A stretch of DNA of 64,000 nucleotides. Source: Atherix ibis. Lineage: Eukaryota; Arthropoda; Insecta; Diptera; Athericidae. Numbering within the stretch: the stretch's first letter is position 1; each line of letters begins with the position of its first letter. Positions 54,213 to 64,000 of the stretch are shown here, one piece after another. The DNA lies in contig OY282606.1 in the NCBI GenBank assembly GCA_958298945.1, positions 29,051,740-29,115,739 on the forward strand. The letters are read 5' to 3'. A model generated the notes under the pieces. The model was not told the origin of the DNA and made no database searches. It saw only the letters and a list, made by a program, of their open reading frames with translations. A program made the position numbers and the translations under genes.

Positions 54213-57200
54213 CATACACACTCTGATCCCATGTGGTATTTATCGCAGAATAATTTTTTCATTAATTATTTGCGAACGAAAAACTGTTCAATATTTTGTG
54301 AAAAATATTAAAAAATTAATAAAAAAAAACAATTTTTTTTTTTTGGGCGAAAACATTGATAAGCTCTAAATTAATTTATTAGCACTTGATTAACATTATT
54401 TATTAAAAATAAATGCGCAAACAAGAGAAAAAAAATAGAGAGCAACCAAGTTATTAAAGTAAGAGAGGGGAACACATTTTCAATATAGAGAATGTGCTAA
54501 AAATTATCAACGTGTCGTTTCGTCTTATCAAAAATGCAGATTGAACGAAAACATGAAATTCACAATATGCGTCTTATCGTAAAGTGTCCATAAGAAAGGC
54601 AGCAGACAGACAATGTTGTGTTTCTGCCTTACACACCTTTTTTTTAAGCTCAAAAATAGCAAATTATTTTGTACTAATACTATTGAACACCTTGGAGGAG
54701 TTTGCTAAATAATTTTATTTTTGTTAAGGAAGAAAAAAAACCCAAACGAAGTGGTTCCAACCAAAATGGTAACAAGCAGCACGGTTGACTTTACAAATTG
54801 AAAACAACTTATGTATGTGGCAGTAATAGCCGGCTTCTACCGATTGTACAATACAATTTTCCCAACGAACGATTATAAGCATTATTTTCATTATGAATTA
54901 CTAAACATTCGATTCTTATGTGTGTGTGCGAGAGTGGATGCGGTGTTTTGTGTACAATTTCGCAATCAATTAAATAATCGAAATTTGAGCGCTTTCAGCA
55001 GCTATTTCGAATTATTCTCTGCTTGCACAAACATTTTGAGGAAATTTTTTCTGTTCAATATGAAAGCCTATTCAGTCGAATTTGATGATCATCTCTATAT
55101 AGTCTCTATTTATTAATATTATTTTTTTTTTTTTTAAATTTGAATAAATAGAAATCGTCTTGCTTGTGAAAATACATTAAACATACATTGTTTTAAGTAA
55201 ATACTGAGCGACAACCAGAAACAACTAAATAAATATTAGGCATACCTTTAAATAATTCTTTTATTACAGTACATTTATTTAATTATATCCACTTATAGAC
55301 TATATTTTGCAATTGATTTTTTTTCTTTATGCATATTTACAAATATTCGACAATTAGAAAAAAAATATAAGCATAGGATTTTTTGATTAATTTTCAAGAA
55401 ATAAATTGATATTGTAAAATTTTCGAAACATATAATAGATCTTTATTTATTTTATTTATAAAATCATCATATGAGTTTTTATAAACCTTATAAATCCATA
55501 TAAAAATAAAATCGAATACTTTGCAAAAGAACGTTTTATGTACGTAATTTAACACAAATAGACGACTCCAATCTAAATAAACGTTTTTGTGTGTACAAAT
55601 AAAACAATTTTCTCAGAGTATAAATATTTTTATTTTAGACTCATATTCCTCTTTGGTTTTTCGAAAAAAATTGCGAAACAAAAGCAAAATATTAGCGCCA
55701 AATCAAATGTGTGTGTGTGTGTAAATAAAATTATGGCGTTTTTAACGAAATCGTTCATTACTACTATTGTAAGATTTTTTTAATAAACCAATAAAGCGAG
55801 GAGAATGAAAACAAACAATAAATACGAGTTTTTGCAAAATGTTTTTTTTTTTAAATGAACGCAATAATATATATACAATAATACAGAGCCTGCTGATAAG
55901 ATACTAACGAACAGCTTATTGGATCTTTAGTTGAAAACAAATGAAAACTTAACCATGCACACGCGTGACCTTGATGGTGTTGAAGGAATATTTTCATTTT
56001 CATTTTCATTTTTGTCTGTATGCTTGTCTGCCCTGATATGCAGGCTGGGGACTTTTTAATTTTTCAAAACACAAACAACCAAACTTTCTGTTAATTTTCA
56101 TATTTTTTATTTTAACATCTATAAAAAAAGACAACACACATGGCAATTTCCTACCATTTATTTTTCTTCATAACATTTTTATAACCTTTTAGAATTAGAA
56201 TTTTTATAATATTATTAATTTGAATCATATTATACCTTATCAATAGTAAATTTTAAAATCAATACACAAAAAAATAAACATAATACAATTGAAAGTAAAT
56301 TTTTTTCTTTGTTGCTTTAACTTTTGTAATAAAAAAAATACTCAATAAATTTCAATCGAAAATCAACTGAAATACTGTATAGTCTGGAAAAATCGACACG
56401 CCGGTTTCTTTACTCACGCATACACATACATATATGCGTACATTATCAAGAAGAGCAAGAATAACGACAAGACAAAAAAAAAAAAAGGAATTAAACCCAG
56501 CAATCATATCAACTCTTCTCACTCATTATTGCCTATGCCTACTCATACTTTGCGCAAACATAAATACGTTACTCTGTTCTGCTCCCACAGCTCTATTTTA
56601 TTCAATGGTTCTCACCTCTCGCAACGATTTAATCCAATTTGTGTTCAGAACTCTTCTTTTCCACACTCTGGTACTTCTGTTTACTGCGATTGCTGACGCT
56701 GAAGCCGACGCCACAGATGTAGTAACTTCCAGGCTATCCTAGCTGATGGACGATTGTGTACCACTTTATGTTCAGCTTCTATGGTAGCCGATTTTGCTGC
56801 TGCTGTTTGACTGTTGCTGTTGCGTTAAGTTCACCTTTGCTTTTGTTGTCTCTTTTTTATCTGTCAGTGCAATTTCAAAAACAAAATTCCCGTCACGAAT
56901 AACTAAATAACGTACATACATACACAAACGCACTGCCAGTCAAAATAACAATCTCCTCTCCTTGTTTCTCTTCAGCTATTTCGCTGACAATTTGTGCTCA
57001 TGTATATAGTCTGTTAATATAATTTTCTTCTTTTCGCCTATAGTACGCTTTTAACAAATTGCGTATTTGAGAAATTACAGTTCTTATCCTTTTGACTTGA
57101 ATTTTATTTTAACACACGAACAAATATGAATCACACAATTTACTATCAGAAAATAATATAGAATCGTAAAAAATTTCGAAGCGGTTTAAAAGCGACAAAA

Positions 57201-60200
57201 CACTTCAAAAACCGCTCGAATTATTTTCAGCGAAATTTTCGTAACTTTTTCTCAACAGAATATTTAAATATTTTCTTTATTCTATTTCTGAATGCTACGA
57301 CTATATAATTACGACTTTATTATTAAAATGATCACCTTTTCTTCGTTGTAAAACGGATAAAAAATTCCAGTACTAATAACTACTACCTCACGAATAGTCG
57401 GTATATTTTTCTTTTGACTATTTTAGGAGGGCACACCCACACGATAAGGATATAAAATTCCCTATTCCTTCAAATACTGTTCACAATATTTTACTTTAAA
57501 CAAACTGTACTTTTTATTTGTAATTATTAATTAGTATATTTTCAAATTGATTTTCACAAATTTTATAGATTTCACTTTCGAAATATTCAATAGCTCACGA
57601 CTTCAGACCGCAATACAAACGACAGTAAATCTGGAAATCGAAACGACCGAACAAATACCCTTCAACGCCGCAAATAACCGGCTACAAAATAAAAACATTT
57701 CAATACAATTACTTTAAGTATATATGTGTGCGTTCGTTTGATTCGGGGACCAAACAGCGCACGTATCCAAATACTGATTTACAAAATTAACCATTTACTA
57801 AGAATTTATTGTATGAATGATTCTCTCTACCCCTTTTACACTTGATATATTTGATAAAATCCGTTTTTTTTTTATAAAAGAGGTATATTTTCTAAAAATG
57901 AAAAAAAAACTAGGCGAAATATTGTTCATATTTTTATTAATACTGTAATAATATAAAATTTAATGCAGATTAGCCAGCATAAAATACTCTCTGATGAATG
58001 TATTGAAATAATTCTTATAATTCAATGGTAACATTTAATTAAAATCAATTACTTTTGACTCGATCAAATAAATGAGATATTTAGTTTTTTTTTTACAGAT
58101 CCAATTAATATGCTTATTATAAAAACTGAATGCATCGTAAATTTAATAAAAACGTTATTGCTATTGTTATATTACTGTACAATGTGACAGGGTACTTAGG
58201 TTATACAATTTACCAACATTCTTGAAACGCATACCAGTGCATTAACGAATCAGCCGTTTAGATGCCAGCGCCAAGCGCTGTTTATTAATTGCGTAGTTCT
58301 CCTTGTACAAGAGAATTCTCCTCGTACAAACATGGCTGTTTATACAGCAGCTAGGCTTCAAAAGCTAAAAGTTTAGCCCCATACTGGCCACGATACTTCG
58401 TCACTAATGTCGTCCGGTTGGTTGTCGATAGTGGTATGCTTATTAAATAGCCTCAGATATGAATTATGCTCCAATGTTTGTTTGAAGTGCTTTTTTTTGA
58501 AAGGGGGTCGTGGGAGGGCTTGTTTTGTTTTTGAGTAAGTGCCACGTTGGCTACCGTCTGTCAGCTGATAAGCAGAATAAACAAAGAATAACATCACTTT
58601 TTAGGGTTAACCGATGAAATGTTTTCGATTACGTAGTACTGCTACATGCATAGCGCGCCATTGCTTGTGTATTATGCAATACAATATTATGCATGCGTAT
58701 TAGCATGTATGAAGGTACTCATGTATTCGAACCAGGCTCATTACTGAATTCGTTGTTTTCCCACGGTATATAGTAACAAAAAGAAAAACTACTTCCCGCT
58801 CCATCTTTATACTTTCATATGCAAATATATAAATATATATAATATATTATATATATTATATAGAAAGTTTTTTTTCTGTATGAAGAGAATGAGATAGATA
58901 ATAACGATATTCTCTTTTAATTGTTTAACATATATTAATACTTTTCACAGTTATATATACCAACCTGCTTTGTGTCACGTATTTAACTTTTCAGTATAGT
59001 CAGTCATCTAAAAAGAAGGCCAACCAACACCTTCCGTATTTTATATATTATTTATGTAAATTTTACTATTTTATGATTCTATGAAAATAAATCGAATAAA
59101 ATAAGAGAAAAAAATACATAATATACTAAAAACCTGTTATGTTTGACATATCAAGTATGCATTTGAAGGGTTTAATTGAATTTGTTTTACTTCCTTAAAA
59201 AAATATTTTGTTGATATAAAAATAAATTTTTTCATTGTATTCGATAATATTTCTTGTTTTATTTTAATACTATTTTTATTTTATATAATTCTTTTATTAG
59301 AAAAATCGATGAAAGCTAGAAAATATTGGTAAAATACACATTGTTATGCTAACAAAATATGTTATATATCTTTTAAAGCTATAATTTCATTATTAATTTT
59401 CATATTATAAAGGCAAACAACATTTTTTTTGTGCTAAATTAAAGTACTTTTTTTTTAAGTTTTGAAATTTTTTACAATGAAACTTAGTCTATAAGAATAT
59501 TATGCTTTTTTCACTTTCCCATTTCAATTATAGTTATGGGCCTTACTAGAATATGGTTCTAGTTTGTGATTACGGAGGAAATCGTTTTGGATTGAGCCTG
59601 AGATTAATTTAATTGTTTAAAATCGACGTTTTTTTTATTATAATTCTTATAAAATATTTTGCAATAAATATTTTTTTTTATTCAATTTTAAGAATACTAT
59701 CTTCAATCTTTAGTATCAGATATTTAAAAAAAATTTTTTTACTATCAATTGATTTTATAAAAAAAAATATTTCTGTTTTGATTTTATTGTTCCTGAATCA
59801 GTTTTAATAATATTTTATGTTATTATTTTTAAATTTATTAATTGTATATGCAATTTCAGATTATTTTCTAGTAAAACTTTATGAACGCAAAGTTAAGTTC
59901 ACACAAAACGAAGCAAAGCTTAATGTTTATATGCAAATGAAAACAATTTTTTCTATTGAAAAATAATTCCTTTAATTTATTTTGTATTTGTATGCATACA
60001 ACAACAGTCAATATTTGTTATTAAAAAAAATAAATAAAAATCGTACAATTTTAGGGGATTTTCTTGTGAAAGCAAACTTTGAAAATTATTTAATTGGAAA
60101 ATATTTGTTCAGTCTCGATAAAATAATACCGGGTGTGATTGTTTCAAAATAAAATTTGTCATAGTAAATTATATTTTTCGACTTCTTTTTACATTTCTTC

Positions 60201-60514
60201 ATATAGTCTGATATATAGCATATTAAATGTTTAATACAGAATTTCAGAATCTTTGTAAACTTTTAATAAAATATATATTTTTCCTAAATTTCTCAAAATT
60301 ATGATAACAAGTGTTTTCCATATGGAAATTTGATTTGTATTGTATATTCTTATTACCCTGTACTTTTGCTGGTAAATAATAAGTTTTTCTGTTATCATAA
60401 TTGAAAAAATAGACAAATGAATATGAAAAAAAAATAAAATATTAATTGAAAAGTCTCGTGTTTTGTGTGTAGGTCTCATTTCTTGTGAATGATAATAGGC
60501 TGTCTTAATTAGTG
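54213..60514. other. Intergenic region between Pdcd4 and transferrin
   Basis: About 6.3 kb without a gene that I can support. Included are a short GT microsatellite near 55708-55722, a CAG/CTG-like patch near 56790-56840 (GCTGCTGCTG), and a G+C-richer stretch at about 58190-58620. The stretch has a 74-codon minus-strand frame (58373-58597) of unknown meaning. The open frames at 54811-55116 and 56434-56742 look like chance. Pdcd4 5' UTR exons may be hidden here. Confidence 0.35.
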
Positions 60515-60522
60515 TATAAAAG
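60515..60522 (+). promoter_or_regulatory. TATA box of the transferrin gene
   Basis: TATAAAAG lies 62 bp upstream of the ATG at 60577. A start about 25-30 bp downstream would give a 5' UTR of about 30 bases. It is the only good TATA box directly before the start codon. Confidence 0.5.
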
Positions 60523-60576
60523 TTGCATCGTACAATTGGAATTAATTAGAAAGTGGCTAGCTAAGCTTAGAACAAG

Positions 60577-62277
60577 ATGTACTATATTTTAAGAGTTTCT
60601 ATTGTTGTAATTTGTGCATTAGCCATAATTGTTAGTGCACAAAATAGTAAAATTTGTAAGTAAACTAATATAAAATTATGTTGGAATTTAAAATTAAAGT
60701 ATTTCACGTATAATATTTACGAGTATAGACAAAATGTGCATTCCGCATATTTACCATCGAAATTGTGAAAATTTACTTAAGGAACCATCACAAGCAGGAG
60801 TATTAATAGAATGTATTTCGGGTCGTGATCGGTATGATCCGAGCAATTTGTTCTCATTCAATATTTAATAAAACCATTAAAATACGTATTTTCAGTATGG
60901 AATGTTTGGAAAAGGTCAACAAGCATGAAGCTGATTTTGTTGCCGTTGATCCAGAGGATATGTATGTCGCATACCATTTGAACAATCAACATTTTCAAGT
61001 TATTTCTGAAATTCGTACTCAAGTTGAAAAGGATGGTATAAATAATGATTATTATTTTGATAAAAAGGGAGTTATTTTTACAAAAAAAATTATATTATTG
61101 TATTATTTTAACAATTAGCTGAATTTCGTTATGAAGGAATTATCCTTGTACATAAAACTTCAGATATTCATAGTTTAAAAGACTTAAAAGGACGCAAGTC
61201 ATGTCATACTGGATTCGGAAGAAACGTTGGTTACAAAGTAAGTACACAATTTTAGAGGGAATGCAATTACAAAAAAAAAATGAAGATAAAAGCCATACAT
61301 TTTATGGTTCAGAAAGTATAACCTTTTTATGTTATGAATTGTTTTTACTACCAAACAACGCTTTAAAATTTTGAAAACTCTCTACAAAAGCACCGCTGAC
61401 AATTACGATTTGGCCTTAACCGCGATTCGTAAAAAAATTCTCTTTAAAAATGAGACACATTTTCCGCTTGTTGATGATGATTTGTCAACTAGCAAAGCTA
61501 ACCACCACAATTAACGATGGAAAAGCCATTGTATCTGCGAATAGAGTTTTTGGTGGTCATTTATCTTGAAGATTTTAATCCGAATCATTATAGTTTCCAT
61601 AAAACAGCACCACTAGCCATAATACAACTTGAAAAATTTTGGCTTTATTGCGCGAAAAGTTTCCGGAACGCGTAATTTCGACATTTGGTGATGTCAATTA
61701 GCATCAAAAATTGTGAAATTTAACGTCATTTTTTTTAATACAAAACTATGTATTTAGGAAATTTAAATTTTAAGTATTTCAAAACAGCCCGAAATGTCCG
61801 AAAAAGTCTTTAGCAAATTATCTCAAAAGAATCAAGTGTATCAGCTATTTTAATAACATTATTATTAATACATAATGGCAATGTTTAAGAAATATATTAA
61901 AATAATATTTTCATCCAAATCTGAATAAAAAGTGTTCTTTAATTAAATTTTACTTTTCGAAGCCCGAATTAGATAATTGCTACTTTGCAGTATTTGTTTG
62001 CATACGCGATTAATAACAACCAATCAGTTAATTAGTATTTTTAACGTTTTTTATTTATTATAATTTGTTTCTAAATACAATAGAGATATTTTCTCAATTT
62101 CGTTTGATTTACTTCAGATTCCAATTACGAAACTCAAAAAGCATGGCATTCTTAAAGTGTCTATGGATGCAACACTATCACCGACGGAAAGAGAACTTAA
62201 AGCGTTGTCGGAACTTTTTACGGAATCCTGTCTTGTTGGAAAATATTCACCACATCCTGAAATTGATACATATCTGA
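60577..62277 (+). CDS. Transferrin, N-terminal lobe exons (continues past the window)
   Basis: Secreted iron-binding protein of the haemolymph. Exons: 60577-60655, 60729-60831, 60896-61035, 61119-61237, 62118-62277, with all phases compatible; the last donor is CTGA|GTAAG. The first 21 residues (MYYILRVSIVVICALAIIVS, then A) form a signal peptide. The mature part begins QNSKI. The lobe starts KMCIPHIYHRNC and continues CISGRDRMECLEKVNKHEAD. FVAVDPEDMYVA has the aspartate that corresponds to the first iron ligand, EFRYEGIILVHK contains the likely tyrosine ligand, and GRKSCHTGFGRNVGYK is the carbonate-binding motif with Thr and Arg kept. TESCLVGKYSP follows. Only about 200 of the expected 600-700 residues are in the window. 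It resembles insect transferrin 1, but other insect transferrins cannot be excluded. Confidence 0.9.
61385..61850 (+). pseudogene. Relic of a DD41D-like transposase in transferrin intron 4
   Basis: Heavily mutated text includes LFKNETHF (first block, D to N), RWKSHCICE where relatives read EKPLHLRE, and ..KNFGFIARKVSGTRNFDIW corresponding to LLREKFPERIISRFGD. The wording parallels 48880-49350 better than the rosa-type copies. There is no readable frame. It enlarges intron 4 to about 880 bp. Confidence 0.5.
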
Positions 62278-62329
62278 GTAAGTATTTTATAGATTTTACA
62301 ATAGTTTTTAAAATAAAGAATTTCTGAAA

Positions 62330-64000
62330 ATTTTTATCTTTTTTAAGAATTCTTTAATATTTATTAAGTGTCCTGCAATAAATATTCATAAAGAATTTCA
62401 AAAAAGTTTTTATCTTTTTTAAGAATTTTTTTAAATTTTTAAATTTTTTTAAATATTTTTAAGTGTCCGGCAGTAATTATTTATGAAGAATTTAAAGAAA
62501 GTTTTTATCTTTTTTAAGATTTTTTTTAAATATTAAGAATTTTTTTAAATATTTTTAAGTGTCCGGCAGTAATTATTTATGAAGAATTTAAAGAAAGTTT
62601 TTATCTTTTTTAAGATTTTTTTTAAATATTAAGAATTTTTTTAATAATTTTTAAGTGTCCAGCAGTAATTATTTATGAAGAATTTCAAGAAAGTTTTTAT
62701 CTTTTTTAAGATTTTTTTTAAATATTAAGAATTTTTTTAAATATTTTTAAGTGTTCGGCAGTAATTATTTATGAAGAATTTCAAGAAAGTTTTTTAAGAT
62801 TTTTTTTAAATATTTTTAAGTGTCCTGCAATAAATATTCATAAAGAGTTTCAAAAAAGTTTTTATCTTTTTTAAGATTTTTTTTAAATATTTTTAAGTGT
62901 CCGGCAGTAATTATTTATGAAGAATTTCAAGAAGGCTTTTATCTTTTTTAAATATTAAGAATTTTTTAAATATTTTTTAGTGTCCGGCAGTAAATATTCA
63001 TAAAGAATTTCAAAAAAGTTTTCATCTTTTTTAAGAATTTTTTTAAATTTTTAAATTTTTTTAAATATATTTAAGTGTTCGGCAGTAATTATTTATGAAG
63101 AATTTAAAGAACGTTTTTATCTTTTTTAAGATTTTTTTTAAATATTAAGAATTTTTTTAAATATTTTTAAGTGTCCGGCAGTAATTATTTATGAAGAATT
63201 TAAAGAAAGTTTTTATCTTTTTTAAGATTTTTTTTAAATATTAAGAATTTTTTTAAATATTTTTAAGTGTCCGGCAGTAATTATTTATGAAGAATTTCAA
63301 GAAAGTTTTTATCTTTTTTAAGATTTTTTTTAAATCTTAAGAATTTTTTTAATATTTTTAAGTGTCCTGCAGTAAATATTCATAAAGAATTTCAAAAAAG
63401 TTTTTATCTTTTTAAGAATTTTTTTAAATATTAACAATTTTTTAAATATTTTTAAGTGTCCTGCAATAAATATTCATAAAGAATTTAAAAAAAATTTTTA
63501 TCTTTTTTAAGATTTTTTTTAAATATTTTTAAGTGTCCGGCAGTAATTATTTATGAAGAATTTCAAGAAGGCTTTTATTTTTTTTAAATATTAAGAATTT
63601 TTTAAATATTTTTTAGTGTCCGGCAGTAAATATTCATAAAGAATTTCAAGAAAGTTTTCATCTTTTTTAAGAATTTTTTTAAATTTTTAAATTTTTTTAA
63701 GTGTTCGGCAGTAATTATTTATGAAGAATTTAAAGAAAGTTTTTATCTTTTTTAAGATTTTTTTTAAATATTAAGAATTTTTTTAAATATTTTTAAGTGT
63801 CCGGCAGTAATTATTTATGAAGAATTTAAAGAAAGTTTTTATCTTTTTTAAGATTTTTTTTAAATATTAAGAATTTTTTTAAATATTTTTAAGTGTCCGG
63901 CAGTAATTATTTATGAAGAATTTCAAGAAAGTTTTTATCTTTTTTAAGATTTTTTTTAAATCTTAAGAATTTTTTAAATATTTTTAAGTGTCCTGCAGTA
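62330..64000. repeat. Tandem satellite array with higher-order structure in transferrin intron 5
   Basis: A unit of about 95-96 bp, marked by GTGTCCGGCAGTAATTATTT or close variants, starts at 62368, 62463, 62559, 62655, 62751, 62820, 62897, 62980, 63075, 63171, 63267, 63362, 63456, 63533, 63616, 63701, 63797, 63893 and 63988. Short variants of 69-85 bp are interspersed. The series of lengths from 62820 (77, 83, 95, 96, 96, 95, 94) starts again at 63456 (77, 83, 85, 96, 96, 95), and the variant sequences match, so seven monomers (636 bp) form a higher-order unit. The array runs off the window. Confidence 0.9.

Noticed and set aside
54811..55116. Open frame of 101 codons upstream of transferrin
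   Set aside because: No recognisable domain, signal peptide or splice context; length is within chance expectation in 64 kb.
56434..56742. Open frame of 102 codons, partly hydrophobic
   Set aside because: Contains a poly-lysine run from an A tract and has no family resemblance; treated as chance.
58720..58760. Possible tRNA B box (GGTTCGAATAC on the minus strand)
   Set aside because: No A box or cloverleaf can be formed around it.
62330..64000. Array considered as a CRISPR-like repeat-spacer array
   Set aside because: Units are head-to-tail and similar throughout without unique spacers, in a eukaryotic intron; it is a satellite.

Overview
The window is AT-rich, intron-containing DNA from an insect, most likely a higher fly. 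Four protein-coding host genes can be assembled exon by exon. Adar (minus strand, 12249-23759) encodes the double-stranded RNA adenosine deaminase. The eIF2B beta gene (plus, 39928-41335) and Pdcd4 (minus, 42795-51443) are convergent. A transferrin gene (plus, from 60577) runs off the right edge. All four have canonical GT..AG introns whose phases fit. The fly assignment rests on the close match of Adar to the Drosophila protein as I remember it, and on DD41D 'rosa-type' mariner elements, which are known from tephritid fruit flies. The species cannot be fixed from the sequence.

Most of the rest is transposon debris dominated by the Tc1/mariner superfamily. I can separate at least seven lineages by their terminal inverted repeats: a Mos1-like (mauritiana-type) mariner with five copies, rosa-type DD41D elements with three copies, a second DD41D lineage, an irritans-type mariner, a mariner whose ends contain CTGTTCAAAAAGTAT, a mariner with TTTGGGAAAAAAGA ends, and a Tc1-like family with CACTGCAGG-type ends plus short deletion derivatives. 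None of the transposases reads through intact. Other elements are a Ty1/copia-type retrotransposon, an RTE-type LINE tail, a small THAP-exon element with an 8-bp target duplication, and a probable Helitron 3' end.

Layout: 1-9.9 kb is a nested transposon stack, at its core an RTE tail inside a copia-type element inside a THAP element inside a Mos1-like mariner. 9.9-12.2 kb is AT-rich sequence, probably Adar 3' UTR or downstream DNA. 12.2-23.8 kb is Adar, whose introns hold two Mos1-like mariners in opposite orientations, another mariner and a foldback element. 23.8-39.9 kb is a transposon-rich interval that may hide upstream Adar exons. 39.9-51.4 kb holds eIF2B beta and Pdcd4; the last Pdcd4 intron carries a DD41D element, a strong hairpin, a 5S rRNA-derived fragment and the Helitron end. 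51.4-60.5 kb is intergenic with two DNA transposons. 60.5-64 kb is the 5' part of a transferrin gene whose fifth intron is filled by a tandem satellite with higher-order structure.

The host genes act in unrelated processes: RNA editing, GTP exchange in translation initiation, eIF4A inhibition and iron transport. The most interesting possible interaction is that the Adar pre-mRNA itself carries oppositely oriented copies of one mariner, which could fold into the double-stranded RNA that ADAR edits.
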